NCBI RefSeq assembly: GCF_000154985.1
Contig: NZ_DS572691.1
Location: forward strand, 80,902 to 144,901
Source of the DNA: Streptococcus infantarius subsp. infantarius ATCC BAA-102
GTDB taxonomy: Bacteria; Bacillota; Bacilli; Lactobacillales; Streptococcaceae
Reading direction: 5' to 3'
Length of the DNA: 64,000 bases
Shown: positions 41,875 through 52,345 of the stretch, piece by piece
Layout: each line of letters starts with the position of its first letter
How positions within the stretch are numbered: the first letter of the stretch is position 1
Translations under genes and position numbers: made by a program
The notes under the pieces: model-generated
The model's database searches: none
Told to the model about the DNA's origin: nothing
Seen by the model: the letters and a program-made list of their open reading frames with translations, nothing else

Positions 41875-42171
41875 TTAGAATTTTTTCATCAACTTCGGAA
41901 GCTGGCGTCCAACCTTTTTTAACAAATCATTGATGTAAAAGTTGTTGTATAAAATAGCAAAAGCAATGTTTAAGCCAAGTCCGATGCCAGTATCAACATT
42001 AAGGCTTAGTGAGAGCATTCCCCCTAAAATCATTGCTCCAAGCATAATGCCAAGCCATTTCCAATCTTTACGAAAAAGTGGCACAAAGCAATAAAAGAAT
42101 AGCGTTGTCCAGCTGAAACCAACTTTAACTTCTTTAATCTCTCCCTCTGGACTCTCAAGTTTCACTTTCAT
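41875..42171 (-). CDS. Small membrane protein of unknown function
   Basis: 98 residues. A short N-terminal hydrophilic part (MKVKLESPEGEIKEVKVGFS) is followed by hydrophobic segments at about 20-34, 41-58 and 62-80 and a basic tail. The WTTLFFYCFVPLFRKDWKW pattern recalls DUF2628-like small membrane proteins. GGGAGATTT precedes the start on the minus strand. No partner gene. Confidence 0.65.
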   Translation of the reverse strand: MKVKLESPEGEIKEVKVGFSWTTLFFYCFVPLFRKDWKWLGIMLGAMILGGMLSLSLNVDTGIGLGLNIAFAILYNNFYINDLLKKVGRQLPKLMKKF

Positions 42172-42354
42172 ATTCAGTAAATCTCCCTTTTTAATAAATT
42201 TCTAGTGTTTTATTGTATCAAAATTGGATTTTTTTAACAATGAAGTCTAAAATAGTAGGAGAGGGTTATTCTTTTGAAACCCAAAAAGATTTGAGCCATA
42301 ACGTATTTTATGGTAAAATGAAGTGATAAATAATTTATAAGAGGTAATTAATAA

Positions 42355-42915
42355 ATGATTGAAGCAAGTAAGCTTAGAGCAGGTATGACTTTCGTAACAT
42401 CTGATGGAAAACTCATCAAAGTTCTCGAAGCAAGCCACCACAAACCAGGTAAAGGTAACACAGTTATGCGTATGAAACTCCGTGACGTACGTACTAGTTC
42501 AACATTCGATACAACTTACCGTCCAGAAGAAAAATTCGAACAAGCAATCATCGAAACACGTGCTGCACAATACCTTTACAAAATGGATGACACAGCATAC
42601 TTCATGGATTCTGAAAGCTACGAACAATATGAAATTCCAGTTGCTAACGTAGAACAAGAATTGCTTTACATTCTTGAAAACTCAGAAGTTAAAATCCAAT
42701 TCTACGGAACTGAAGTTATCGGTGTAACTGTTCCTACAACTGTTGAATTGACAGTTACTGATACTCAACCATCAATCAAAGGTGCTACAGTTACTGGTTC
42801 TGGTAAACCTGCAACTCTTGAAACAGGTCTTGTTGTTAACGTACCAGACTTTATCGAAATCGGTCAAAAATTGGTAATCAATACGCAAGAAGGTACTTAC
42901 GTATCACGTGCCTAA
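42355..42915 (+). CDS. efp: Translation elongation factor P
   Basis: 186 residues, starting [20 protein letters not shown]. It relieves ribosome stalling at polyproline. The modification loop reads HHKPGKGNT, with Lys at the position that is modified in other bacteria; the three beta-barrel domains and the C-terminal [18 protein letters not shown] are intact. TAAAAT near 42312 and AGAGGTAAT mark promoter and start. First gene of an efp-asp23-nusB cluster. Confidence 0.97.
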   Translation: MIEASKLRAGMTFVTSDGKLIKVLEASHHKPGKGNTVMRMKLRDVRTSSTFDTTYRPEEKFEQAIIETRAAQYLYKMDDTAYFMDSESYEQYEIPVANVEQELLYILENSEVKIQFYGTEVIGVTVPTTVELTVTDTQPSIKGATVTGSGKPATLETGLVVNVPDFIEIGQKLVINTQEGTYVSRA

Positions 42916-42925
42916 ACTTGCCAAT

Positions 42926-42950
42926 AGAGAGGGCACCGCTCTCTTTACTT
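42926..42950 (+). terminator. Weak hairpin between efp and the Asp23 gene
   Basis: AGAGAG-N7-CTCTCT stem followed by TTTACTTTTT. It may partly terminate efp transcripts inside the cluster. Confidence 0.45.
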
Positions 42951-42985
42951 TTTAATCCTTAAATTTAATTAGAAAGGAAATGCTT

Positions 42986-43375
42986 ATGACAACTGAAAAT
43001 ATTGGTGATATTGTTATTTCACCACGAGTACTAGAAGTTATCACAGGTATTGCTGCAACAAAAGTTGATGGCGTTCACTCACTTCGTAACAAAGCCATGA
43101 CTGATACTTTCAGCAAAACAGTTTTAGGTAAAGGTGTTTACCTTCAAACAGAAGAAGATGGTACAGTTAACGCTGATATCTATGTATATCTTCAATACGG
43201 TGTCAACGTTCCTGCTGTTTCAATGGCTATCCAAAAAGCTGTTAAAGCTGCAGTTTACGAAATGGCAGAAGTGACTATTTCATCTGTCAACATTCACGTT
43301 GAAGGAATCGTTCCTGAAAAAACACCAAAACCTGATTTGAAAGCATTGTTTGACGAGGATTTCTTGGATGACTAA
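42986..43375 (+). CDS. Asp23/Gls24 family envelope stress protein
   Basis: 129 residues from [20 protein letters not shown] (ATG 42986, best spaced to GAAAGGA; ATG 42980 is too close). The family domain continues through [10 protein letters not shown] and [26 protein letters not shown]. Members (YqhY/Asp23) are linked to envelope stress and, for YqhY, to acetyl-CoA carboxylase control. Its last bases overlap the nusB start (ATGACTAA), showing translational coupling. Confidence 0.9.
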   Translation: MTTENIGDIVISPRVLEVITGIAATKVDGVHSLRNKAMTDTFSKTVLGKGVYLQTEEDGTVNADIYVYLQYGVNVPAVSMAIQKAVKAAVYEMAEVTISSVNIHVEGIVPEKTPKPDLKALFDEDFLDD

Positions 43376-43796
43376 TAACTTTACAAATTCAAGACGTGAC
43401 CTTCGTGAGCGTGCCTTCCAGGCACTCTTTAGCCTCGAATTTGGTGGAGAATATTTGCAAGCAGCTGAATTTGCTTACACTTATGATAAGACTGTCGAAG
43501 AAGACGAAGAAGTTCAAGTTCCAGTATTTCTTCTAAATCTTGTTAAAGGTGTTTGTGATTTGCAATCAGAACTTGATCAACAAATCGAAGCACACTTAAA
43601 ATCAGGCTGGTCACTAGAACGTTTAACGTTGACTGATAAAGCTTTACTTCGTTTAGGTCTTTACGAAGTAAAATATTTCGAAGAAACACCAGGTCGTGTT
43701 GCGGTCAATGAAATCATTGAAATCGCTAAGAAATATTCAGACGAAACATCAGCAAAATTTGTCAATGGTTTATTGAGTCAGTTTGTTACTGAATAA
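43368..43796 (+). CDS. nusB: Transcription antitermination factor NusB
   Basis: 142 residues from ATG 43368, which overlaps the previous stop codon. [20 protein letters not shown] is the RNA-binding N terminus; [41 protein letters not shown]-type sequence is the conserved C terminus with FVNGLLSQF at the end. It joins NusE (S10) in antitermination of rRNA transcription. Last gene of the cluster, with a strong terminator. Confidence 0.95.
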   Translation: MTNNFTNSRRDLRERAFQALFSLEFGGEYLQAAEFAYTYDKTVEEDEEVQVPVFLLNLVKGVCDLQSELDQQIEAHLKSGWSLERLTLTDKALLRLGLYEVKYFEETPGRVAVNEIIEIAKKYSDETSAKFVNGLLSQFVTE

Positions 43797-43797
43797 T

Positions 43798-43828
43798 AAA
43801 AAAGAGATGCTATACACATCTCTTTTTT
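43798..43828 (+). terminator. Intrinsic terminator of nusB
   Basis: AAAAGAGATG-N7-CATCTCTTTT stem with a T run. Confidence 0.88.
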
Positions 43829-43883
43829 GTTGTGTGGATAAGTAAAAAGTGTAATATAAAAGAATAGGCTTAGCCTGTTCTTT

Positions 43884-44845
43884 TTAAATGCTTCCCCCAG
43901 GAATCAATGAGATAGGTAAAATGTAGTCTTTATTTGTTTTTTCACCTTTGATGCGTTTTAGGAGAATATCGACAAGTAGACTTGCGATTTCATCGATTGG
44001 TTGACGGATAGTAGTCAACTGTGGGAAGTAACTTTCAATGAATGATGTGCCATCATAACCAATGATTTTCAAATCATCAGGGATGTTCATATCTAGCTGT
44101 TTAGCGATTTTCATTGTCAAAATGGCTGTCAAATCATCTGAAACAAATATCCCATCTGGACGATTGCTTGCGAGGATTGATTTAATTTCCATTTCACGTC
44201 GAATTGCGGATAAGTTGTTAGGAACTTTAAAGATTTCTCCGTGAGGAATTTGGAATGAAAATCCAAGTGCACGTAATTCGGTTGGTGAGTCAGTATTATC
44301 TTGCCCTGTAATCATGATGATGTTTTCGCAACCATTTTTTTGAAGCGTGCGAGCAGCCAGTTTTCCACCTTCAAAGTTGTCTGAAGCAACGACAGGGACG
44401 TTTGGAGCTAGGTTCCTATCGAAAGCAATAATTGGTGCACTGACGCGCTCGTAATCATCGATGCCAAGGTTGTGACTAGATGAAATGATGCCGTCAACTT
44501 GGTTAGCTTCAAGCATTTCAATGTATTCACGTTCTTTGGTTGGGTCATTTTCGCTGTTGCAGATAATCGTTTTATAACCACGTTTGAATAACTCGATTTC
44601 AAGATATTCAATTAACTCAGAATAAAAGATATTACTAATATTAGGAAGATTAAGCCGATAAGTTGGGCTGATTTTCCTTGGAGTCCACGGGCGAGGTTGT
44701 TTGGTTTATATCCCAAAGTTCTCATGGCCTCTTGGACTTTTTGTTTTGTCTTCTCTGACAAATAACCTTTGTTGTTGATAACGCGTGAAACGGTTGTTGG
44801 GCTTACCCCAGCAAGTTCAGCAACGTCAGTTAATTTTGCTACCAT
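43884..44845 (-). pseudogene. scrR: Sucrose operon repressor ScrR (LacI family), frameshifted
   Basis: The N terminus (MVAKLTDVAELAGVSPTTVS) is a LacI-type HTH with the hinge helix GYKPNNLARGLQG. After SAQLIGLIF the frame is lost near 44643-44646, where TTCCTAAT stands for an expected TTCCCTAAT (one C missing). The shifted frame continues NISNIFYSELIEYLEIELFK and then about 210 residues of ligand-binding domain to 43884. The truncated product of 77 residues would bind DNA at best weakly, without inducer control. It begins one base after the scrB stop codon, so scrB-scrR is an operon. A genuine frameshift would leave the sucrose genes constitutive. Confidence 0.85.
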
Positions 44846-44846
44846 A

Positions 44847-46286
44847 TTAGTATTTCAAATCAAAGTATGTACCAGTGACGTCTCCAGATTTAAGTGTAAT
44901 TCCGTTTTGACCAGCTTCTGGGAAGATACGGCTAGTAAATACTTTTTCTCCTTTATTGATAAAGATTTCAATGATCGAATTATCTACAAAAATATTGGCT
45001 GTTGTTTCTTTCGTATCGATTGTACATTCTCGAGTAGTACCAAATTTTGTAGTGTATTGAACACCGGCTTTACTGCGGTCAAGGATAATTTTACCGTCTT
45101 TAGTATCTACAGTCAAGCTGAGTCCATTTCCTTTGTCATCAGCAAAAAGCAGAAGTTCTGATTTTTGATTTGCAGGAAATGTTAACTCTAACTCATAAGT
45201 ATTGTTTGTTTGTGCTTTGTCAGCGAAAGCTTCAGAAGAATTACGAAGAGAAGTGATTGCCTCAACTGGGTATTGATAAAGTTTACCATCTTTAATAGAA
45301 AGTTTTTTAACAAGACTAAGAGCACCTTGGTAATCGTATTGGTCAGTTGGATAGTCGATGTCAGGAAGTCCAATCCAGCTAACAGCAAGCGCACGTCCGT
45401 CAGGGGCGTTGAATGCTTGAGTCGCATAGGCTTCAAAACCGTAATCAAGATTTTGAATGTCAGAAGCTCCGACTAGTTTTGCATTTTCTGCGTCAAACGA
45501 TTGATATACTTTGTAGGTATTTGGGTAAATGTTGCGATAATCAAGTTCAGCTTTATCAAGTCCTTGTGGACAGTAGATAAGAACTGGTTTATCATCAACA
45601 AAAACAAGGTTTGGACACTCAATCATGTACTCTGAACCACTGTTATCAAAGTCAAGATTTCCAACTTCTTCCCAATTTTCGACGTTGTTGTCAACAGCTT
45701 TGTAAAGTTTCACGAAGCCTGATTCGTCAAGGTTTTGAGCGCCTACGATTGCGTAGAATTGACCTTTATAGTTGAAGATTTGTGGGTCACGGAAGTGCTC
45801 TGTTGCATCTTCTGGTTGGCGGATAAGAACGTCATCCATTTTAGTGATCTTGTGGTCTTTATCCATCCAAGCACCGATTTGAAGTGGGTCACGTACCCAG
45901 TTTTCGTCACGAACATTTCCTGTATAGAACAAGAAGAGTTTGTCATTGATTTCATAGGCAGAACCAGAGTAAGCTCCGTGGCTATCGTTTTTAGTGTCAG
46001 GGCGAAGTTCTACATTAGTTTCATGGAAATGAACCAAGTCTTCAGATTCAGTGTGAACCCATTGTTTTAGGCCGTGAGCAGCGCCAAAAGGCCAATTTTG
46101 ATAGAACAATGTATATTTGCCGTTAAAGTATGAGAAACCGTTAGGGTCATTTAATAGTCCAGTTTTAGGCTCGATGTGGTAGCTGGTATGCCAAGGTGAT
46201 TTTTTCACATTTTCAGTGATTTTAACAACCTCTTCCTCGCTCCAATCAGCGTAAGCACGGTATCGTACTTCTTGAGGTAAATTCAT
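44847..46286 (-). CDS. scrB: Sucrose-6-phosphate hydrolase (GH32)
   Basis: 479 residues. It hydrolyses sucrose 6-phosphate, delivered by the ScrA PTS, to glucose 6-phosphate and fructose. GH32 motifs: HIEPKTGLLNDPNGFSYFNG (the nucleophile Asp is in NDPNG), HFRDPQIF (RDP transition-state motif) and YMIECPNL (EC acid/base Glu). AAAGGAGAAAAAT precedes ATG 46286. It is divergent from scrA and shares operator-like sequences with it. Confidence 0.96.
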   Translation of the reverse strand: MNLPQEVRYRAYADWSEEEVVKITENVKKSPWHTSYHIEPKTGLLNDPNGFSYFNGKYTLFYQNWPFGAAHGLKQWVHTESEDLVHFHETNVELRPDTKNDSHGAYSGSAYEINDKLFLFYTGNVRDENWVRDPLQIGAWMDKDHKITKMDDVLIRQPEDATEHFRDPQIFNYKGQFYAIVGAQNLDESGFVKLYKAVDNNVENWEEVGNLDFDNSGSEYMIECPNLVFVDDKPVLIYCPQGLDKAELDYRNIYPNTYKVYQSFDAENAKLVGASDIQNLDYGFEAYATQAFNAPDGRALAVSWIGLPDIDYPTDQYDYQGALSLVKKLSIKDGKLYQYPVEAITSLRNSSEAFADKAQTNNTYELELTFPANQKSELLLFADDKGNGLSLTVDTKDGKIILDRSKAGVQYTTKFGTTRECTIDTKETTANIFVDNSIIEIFINKGEKVFTSRIFPEAGQNGITLKSGDVTGTYFDLKY

Positions 46287-46324
46287 ATTTTTCTCCTTTT
46301 GTTAATCTATCTACAACTAATATA

Positions 46325-46443
46325 GTAAACGTTTTCCGCCTAAAAATCAATTATTTTCCCGCAAAAAGAAAAAAATATGATAAACGCTTGACATAAAGCG
46401 TTTTTATGATAAAATGTAAATGTAGTTAAGTGAAACGCTTACA
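46325..46443. promoter_or_regulatory. Divergent scrB / scrA control region with LacI-type operators
   Basis: Operator-like palindromes GTAAACGTTTTCC (46325-46337), TAAACGC...GCGTTTTTA (46381-46406) and TGAAACGCTTACA (46431-46443). scrA: TTGACA (46388-46393), 16 bp, TAAAAT (46410-46415). scrB on the minus strand: TTGATT, 17 bp, TACTAT overlapping the first palindrome. ScrR and/or CcpA are the expected binders. Confidence 0.75.
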
Positions 46444-46486
46444 ACCAAGCTTACAAAAGTAATTTTATATAAAGGAGTTTTTGCAA

Positions 46487-48394
46487 ATGGATAACGCACA
46501 GATTGCAAAAGAGATTGTTGCTGCTTTAGGTGGCCTCGAAAACGTACGCAGTGTCGCTCACTGTGCCACACGTTTACGTGTTATGGTTGTTGATGAAGCA
46601 AAAATCGACAAAGACAAAATTGAAAATCTTGACAAAGTTCAAGGAGCTTTCTTCAACTCAGGACAATACCAAATTATCTTTGGTACTGGTCTAGTTAACA
46701 AAATGTACGATGAAGTTGTTGCTCTTGGTTTGCCAACAGCTTCAAAAGATGAACAAAAAGCAGAAGCTGCTAAACAAGGAAATTGGTTCCAACGCGCTGT
46801 CCGTTCATTCGGTGACGTATTTGTTCCATTGCTTCCAGCTATCGTAGCGACTGGTCTTTTCATGGGTATCCGCGGAGCTATCAACAATGATACAATTCTA
46901 GGACTCTTCGGAACAACATCAGAAGCTTTCTCATCTTCAAACTTTTACACATACACTGTTGTATTAACAGATACAGCCTTTGCATTCTTCCCAGCTTTGA
47001 TTTGCTGGTCTGCATTTAACGTATTTGGTGGAAGTCCAATCGTAGGTCTTGTTCTTGGACTTATGATGGTTAACAACTCACTTCCAAATGCTTGGGATGT
47101 TGTCTCAAAAGCTGCAGAACCAATTAACTTCTTTGGATTCATTCCAGTTGTTGGTTACCAAAACTCAGTTCTTCCAGCATTCTTCGTAGGTTTGCTTGGT
47201 GCGAAACTTGAAAAATGGTTGCACAAAAAAATTCCAGATGTGCTTGACCTTTTGTTGGTTCCATTCTTGACATTCTTGGTAATGTCAATCTTGGCACTCT
47301 TTGTCATTGGTCCAGTTTTCCATACTGTTGAAAACTATGTTCTTGCAGGAACTAAATTCTTGCTTAGCTTGCCATTTGGTCTTTCTGGTCTTATTCTTGG
47401 TGGTATTCACCAAATTATCGTGGTTACAGGTGTTCACCACATCTTCAACTTGCTTGAATCACAATTGATTGCTGCTGATGGTAAAGACCCATTCAACGCT
47501 ATCATCACAGCTGCAATGACTGCCCAAGCTGGTGCAACTCTTGCTGTTGGTGTTAAAACAAAAGATGCTAAACTTAAAGCTCTTGCTTTCCCAGCTGCTC
47601 TTTCTGCAGGACTTGGTATCACTGAACCAGCTATCTTCGGTGTAAACTTACGTTTTGGTAAACCATTTGTATTAGGTCTTGCGGCTGGTGCTTGTGGTGG
47701 TTGGTTGGCTTCAATCTTCAACCTTGCTGGTACTGGTTTTGGTATTACAATTATCCCTGGTACTCTTCTTTACTTGAATGGTCAAGTTCTTAAATATGTC
47801 ATCATGGTTCTTGCAACTACAGCTCTTGCCTTTGTATTGACTTACATGTTCGGTTACGAAGATGATACAAAAGACGTTAAAGCTGCTAAAGAAGCAAAAG
47901 AAGTAGCTGAAGAAGTTACTGCACTTTCTCAAGCTGGTGTTTCTGAAGAAACAGTTGTAAGCCCACTTTCAGGCCAATCTGTTGAACTTTCTGCAGTTAA
48001 TGACCCAGTCTTCTCATCAGGTGCTATGGGTAAAGGTATCGCTATTAAACCAAACGGTGACACAGTTTACTCACCAGTTGATGGTACTGTTCAACTTGCC
48101 TTTGAAACAGGTCATGCTTATGGTTTGAAATCTGACAATGGTGCTGAAATCCTTATCCACATCGGTATTGATACTGTCTCAATGGCTGGTAAAGGATTTA
48201 ACCAAAAAGTTGCTGCTAACCAAAAAGTTAAAAAAGGTGATGTTCTTGGAACATTTGACCGCGCAGCTATTGCAGAAGCAGGTCTTGATGATACAACAAT
48301 GATTATCGTGACAAACACAGCTGACTACCAAGAAGTAACACCAGTTGCTCAAGGTGAACTTGCTGAAGGTGCTGTGTTACTTGAACTTAAATAA
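46487..48394 (+). CDS. scrA: PTS sucrose-specific transporter EIIBCA
   Basis: 635 residues from ATG 46487 (AAAGGAG upstream; a TTG six bases earlier is open). Order B-C-A: EIIB residues 1-90, with phosphorylated Cys in VAHCATRLRVM; EIIC about 105-455, with some ten membrane helices and GITEPAIFGVNLRFGKPF; EIIA about 480-635, with the active-site His in ILIHIGIDTVSMAGKG. It takes up sucrose as sucrose 6-phosphate using PEP-derived phosphate. Divergent from scrBR, followed by scrK. Confidence 0.96.
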   Translation: MDNAQIAKEIVAALGGLENVRSVAHCATRLRVMVVDEAKIDKDKIENLDKVQGAFFNSGQYQIIFGTGLVNKMYDEVVALGLPTASKDEQKAEAAKQGNWFQRAVRSFGDVFVPLLPAIVATGLFMGIRGAINNDTILGLFGTTSEAFSSSNFYTYTVVLTDTAFAFFPALICWSAFNVFGGSPIVGLVLGLMMVNNSLPNAWDVVSKAAEPINFFGFIPVVGYQNSVLPAFFVGLLGAKLEKWLHKKIPDVLDLLLVPFLTFLVMSILALFVIGPVFHTVENYVLAGTKFLLSLPFGLSGLILGGIHQIIVVTGVHHIFNLLESQLIAADGKDPFNAIITAAMTAQAGATLAVGVKTKDAKLKALAFPAALSAGLGITEPAIFGVNLRFGKPFVLGLAAGACGGWLASIFNLAGTGFGITIIPGTLLYLNGQVLKYVIMVLATTALAFVLTYMFGYEDDTKDVKAAKEAKEVAEEVTALSQAGVSEETVVSPLSGQSVELSAVNDPVFSSGAMGKGIAIKPNGDTVYSPVDGTVQLAFETGHAYGLKSDNGAEILIHIGIDTVSMAGKGFNQKVAANQKVKKGDVLGTFDRAAIAEAGLDDTTMIIVTNTADYQEVTPVAQGELAEGAVLLELK

Positions 48395-48548
48395 GTATAT
48401 ATGTATATTTTAAGAGGTGTTTTTACACCTCTTTTTAAATGGAGTTAAAACCTTTGAAATAAGGTAATCTAAGCGTTTTTATTCTTGATATATCTTTTGA
48501 AATTTTGTATAATATTGTGTATAAAATAGCATTTAAAAGGGAGATAAC

Positions 48549-49430
48549 ATGACTAAATTATACGGTAGTGTCGAAGCAGGTGGAACAAAATTTGTTTGTG
48601 CTGTTGGTGACGAAAATTTCCAAGTTGTTGAAAAAGTTCAATTTCCAACAACAACACCTTACGAAACAATTGATAAAACAGTAGCTTTCTTCAAACGTTT
48701 TGAAGAAGATTTAGCTGGTATTGCCATTGGTTCTTTTGGTCCGATTGATATCGACCAAAATTCAGAAACTTATGGTTATATCACTTCAACTCCAAAACCA
48801 CATTGGGCTAATGTTGATTTGGTTGGCTTGATTTCAAAACACTTCAAAGTCCCATTTTATTTCACAACTGACGTTAATAGCTCAGCTTACGGTGAAACAA
48901 TTGTTCGTAAAGGTGTTAAGAGCCTTGTTTACTACACAATCGGTACTGGTATCGGTGCTGGCGCTATCCAAAATGGTCAATTCATCGGCGGTCTTGGTCA
49001 CACAGAAGTAGGTCACGTCTATGTTGCTCCACATTCACATGATGTTGCTAATAACTTTAGCGGCGTTTGCCCATTCCACAAAGGATGTCTTGAAGGTTTG
49101 GCAGCTGGTCCATCACTTGAAGCACGTACAGGTATTCGTGGTGAATTGATTGAACTTAACTCAGACGTGTGGGATGTTCAAGCTTACTACATCGCTCAAG
49201 CAGCTATTCAAGCAACACTTCTTTACCGTCCAGAAGTCATCGTATTTGGTGGTGGTGTTATGGCACAAGAACACATGTTAAAACGTGTTCGCGATAAATT
49301 TAAAGCTTTGTTAAATGATTATGTACCAGTTCCAGATGTTACTGAATATATCGTAACACCAGGAGTTGCTGAAAATGGTTCTGCAACACTTGGAAACTTT
49401 GCCTTAGCTAAGAAAGTTTCAGAACGTTAA
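48549..49430 (+). CDS. scrK: Fructokinase (ROK family)
   Basis: 293 residues. It phosphorylates the fructose released by ScrB. ROK features: N-terminal phosphate loop YGSVEAGGTKFVCAVGD, IGTGIGAGAIQNGQFIGGLGHTEVGH (catalytic region), and the zinc-binding CPFHKGCLEGLAAGP. A TATAAT near 48511 suggests its own promoter 150 bp after scrA. Monocistronic with a terminator. Confidence 0.95.
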   Translation: MTKLYGSVEAGGTKFVCAVGDENFQVVEKVQFPTTTPYETIDKTVAFFKRFEEDLAGIAIGSFGPIDIDQNSETYGYITSTPKPHWANVDLVGLISKHFKVPFYFTTDVNSSAYGETIVRKGVKSLVYYTIGTGIGAGAIQNGQFIGGLGHTEVGHVYVAPHSHDVANNFSGVCPFHKGCLEGLAAGPSLEARTGIRGELIELNSDVWDVQAYYIAQAAIQATLLYRPEVIVFGGGVMAQEHMLKRVRDKFKALLNDYVPVPDVTEYIVTPGVAENGSATLGNFALAKKVSER

Positions 49431-49457
49431 TTTATTTTGATTAACAAGATGTAAGTG

Positions 49458-49503
49458 AGATTGAGGAAAAGTCCTGCAGGGCTGCTCTTCAATCTTTTTT
49501 TAC
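49458..49503 (+). terminator. Intrinsic terminator of scrK
   Basis: AGATTGA (49458-49464) pairs with TCAATCT (49489-49495), enclosing CCTGCAGG, then T7. The remaining 49504-49727 region holds only the secA promoter area. Confidence 0.7.
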
Positions 49504-49727
49504 ACTGATAATTCCCGTGAAATACAGTGCTTTCTTGTTGTTAAGGTGAAAAAAGAGTATAATCGAAACAGGTGAATGCTCAGAAAATACTTAGAATGTT
49601 ATTAATAAATACTAAAAAATCATACCATTTTATCTAGTTTATGGATTAGTTGTCATGATAGCGTATTCTTGTATAGGAGCGCTTTTTATGATAAAATGTG
49701 ATGATAAGTTTATCGAAAGGAATTGGG

Positions 49728-52250
49728 ATGGCAAATATTCTACGAACTGTTATCGAAAACGATAAAGGCGAACTAAGAAAATTAGAAAAAATTGCAAAGA
49801 AAGTTGAGTCATACGCTGATGCGATGGCTGCTTTGTCTGATGAAGAATTAAAAGCAAAAACACCAGAATTCAAACAACGTTATCAAAATGGTGAAACGCT
49901 AGATCAGTTATTGCCAGAAGCTTTTGCGGTTGTTCGTGAAGCTGCAAAACGTGTTCTTGGGCTTTATCCATACCGTGTTCAAATCATGGGTGGTATTGTT
50001 ATGCACAATGGTGACGTGCCAGAAATGCGTACTGGTGAAGGTAAAACATTGACTGCGACTATGCCAGTTTACCTTAACGCCCTTGCTGGTGAAGGGGTCC
50101 ACGTTATCACGGTTAACGAATACCTTGCAACACGTGACGCAACTGAAATGGGTGAAGTATATAGCTGGTTGGGACTTTCTGTAGGAATCAACTTGTCTGC
50201 AAAATCACCATATGAAAAACGTGAAGCCTACAACTGTGATATCACTTATTCTACAAACTCAGAAATCGGTTTTGACTACCTTCGTGATAACATGGTTGTT
50301 CGTCAAGAAGATATGGTTCAACGTTCATTGAACTTTGCCTTGGTCGATGAAGTTGACTCTGTCTTGATTGATGAAGCAAGAACACCTTTGATTGTCTCTG
50401 GTCAAGTTACTTCAGAAACAAGTCAACTTTACATTCGTGCAGATAAATTCGTTAAAACACTTGAAAGTGTTGATTATGTCATTGATGTACCAACAAAAAC
50501 AATCGGTCTAACTGATAGTGGTATTGATAAAGCTGAAGAGTATTTCCACTTGGAAAATCTTTATGATTTGGAAAATGTTGCCTTAACACACTATATCGAT
50601 AACGCTCTTCGTGCTAACTATATTATGATTTTAGATATTGATTATGTGGTTAGTGAAAATGGTGAAATCTTGATTGTTGACCAATTTACTGGTCGTACAA
50701 TGGAAGGTCGTCGTTTCTCTGATGGTTTGCACCAAGCTATCGAAGCTAAAGAAGGTGTACGTATCCAAGAAGAATCTAAGACAAGTGCATCAATTACTTA
50801 CCAAAACATGTTCCGCATGTACAAAAAATTGGCAGGTATGACTGGTACAGCCAAAACTGAAGAAGAGGAATTCCGCGAAGTTTACAATATGCGCATTATT
50901 CCAATTCCAACAAACCGACCAGTAGCTCGTATTGACCATCCAGATTTGTTGTATCCAACACTTGCTTCTAAATTCCGAGCAGTGGTGGAAGATGTTAAAC
51001 GTCGTCATGCTAAAGGTCAACCTGTCTTGGTTGGTACGGTTTCCGTTGAAACATCAGACCTTATTTCTAAAAAATTGGTTGAAGCTGGTATTCCACACGA
51101 AGTCTTGAATGCTAAAAACCACTTTAAAGAAGCTCAAATCATCATGAACGCTGGTCAACGCGGTGCGGTTACAATCGCAACCAACATGGCTGGTCGTGGT
51201 ACAGATATCAAACTTGGCGAAGGGGTTCGTGAACTTGGTGGTCTTTGCGTTATCGGTACAGAACGTCACGAAAGCCGTCGTATTGATAATCAGCTTCGTG
51301 GACGTGCAGGTCGTCAAGGTGACCCAGGTGAATCACAATTTTACCTATCACTTGAAGATGATTTGATGCGTCGTTTCGGTTCAGATCGTATTAAAGCTTT
51401 CCTTGATCGCATGAACCTTGATGAAGAAGAAGCTGTTATCAAATCTAAGATGCTCACACGTCAAGTGGAATCAGCTCAAAAACGTGTTGAAGGTAACAAC
51501 TACGATATGCGTAAACAAGTCCTTCAATATGATGATGTGATGCGTGAACAGCGTGAAATCATTTATGCTGAACGTCACGATGTTATCACAGCAGACCGTG
51601 ATTTGGCACCTGAAATCAAAGCAATGATTAAACGTACAATTAATCGTGCTGTTGATGCACACAGCCGTGCAGACCGCGAAGAAGGTATCAAGGCTATCTT
51701 GAATTTTGCTAAATCAAACTTGGTTGAGGAAGATTCTATTAAACTAGCTGACCTTGAAAATTTAGAATTTGAAGAAATCAAAGAAGAACTTTACAAACGT
51801 GCTTTGGCAGTTTACGATGCTCAAATCGCTAAACTTCATGATGAAGAAGCTGTTAAAGAATTCCAAAAAGTTTTGATTTTGATGGTTGTGGATAACAAGT
51901 GGACAGATCACATCGATGCGCTTGATCAATTGCGTCAATCTGTTGGTTTGCGAGGATACGCTCAAAATAACCCTGTTGTTGAATACCAATCAGAAGGTTT
52001 TCGTATGTTCCAAGCTATGATTGGTGCTATTGAATTTGACGTGACACGTACAATGATGAAAGCAAAAATTCACCAACAAGAACGTGAACGCTCAACTGAA
52101 CGTGCAACAACAATGGCTGAAAAGAATATCTCTGTTCAACATGTTCAAGCACAATCTAATATCGATTACTCTAACGTTAAACGTAACGATTTGTGCCCAT
52201 GTGGATCAGGTAAAAAATTCAAAAATTGCCACGGTCGTAAACATTTTTAA
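49728..52250 (+). CDS. secA: Preprotein translocase ATPase SecA
   Basis: 840 residues from ATG 49728 (GAAAGGAATTGGG); ten upstream open codons are not typical. It drives Sec export through SecYEG. Walker A is [33 protein letters not shown] follows; the preprotein cross-linking domain spans about 225-350. The second NTPase domain has [16 protein letters not shown] and [14 protein letters not shown]-like sequence. The C-terminal zinc motif is [14 protein letters not shown]. Monocistronic start of a conserved streptococcal block. Confidence 0.98.
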   Translation: MANILRTVIENDKGELRKLEKIAKKVESYADAMAALSDEELKAKTPEFKQRYQNGETLDQLLPEAFAVVREAAKRVLGLYPYRVQIMGGIVMHNGDVPEMRTGEGKTLTATMPVYLNALAGEGVHVITVNEYLATRDATEMGEVYSWLGLSVGINLSAKSPYEKREAYNCDITYSTNSEIGFDYLRDNMVVRQEDMVQRSLNFALVDEVDSVLIDEARTPLIVSGQVTSETSQLYIRADKFVKTLESVDYVIDVPTKTIGLTDSGIDKAEEYFHLENLYDLENVALTHYIDNALRANYIMILDIDYVVSENGEILIVDQFTGRTMEGRRFSDGLHQAIEAKEGVRIQEESKTSASITYQNMFRMYKKLAGMTGTAKTEEEEFREVYNMRIIPIPTNRPVARIDHPDLLYPTLASKFRAVVEDVKRRHAKGQPVLVGTVSVETSDLISKKLVEAGIPHEVLNAKNHFKEAQIIMNAGQRGAVTIATNMAGRGTDIKLGEGVRELGGLCVIGTERHESRRIDNQLRGRAGRQGDPGESQFYLSLEDDLMRRFGSDRIKAFLDRMNLDEEEAVIKSKMLTRQVESAQKRVEGNNYDMRKQVLQYDDVMREQREIIYAERHDVITADRDLAPEIKAMIKRTINRAVDAHSRADREEGIKAILNFAKSNLVEEDSIKLADLENLEFEEIKEELYKRALAVYDAQIAKLHDEEAVKEFQKVLILMVVDNKWTDHIDALDQLRQSVGLRGYAQNNPVVEYQSEGFRMFQAMIGAIEFDVTRTMMKAKIHQQERERSTERATTMAEKNISVQHVQAQSNIDYSNVKRNDLCPCGSGKKFKNCHGRKHF

Positions 52251-52345
52251 AAAAGACAACAGAAAATTCTGACAATTCATTGAAAAACCTCTTGAAAATG
52301 GTATAATAGATGAAATCTTAACTAATTTCAGTAGAGGGAAAATAT

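Noticed and set aside
46431-46443. CcpA cre site upstream of scrA
   Set aside because: TGAAACGCTTACA is one base too short in the left half for the cre consensus and fits a LacI/ScrR-type operator better, though CcpA binding cannot be excluded.
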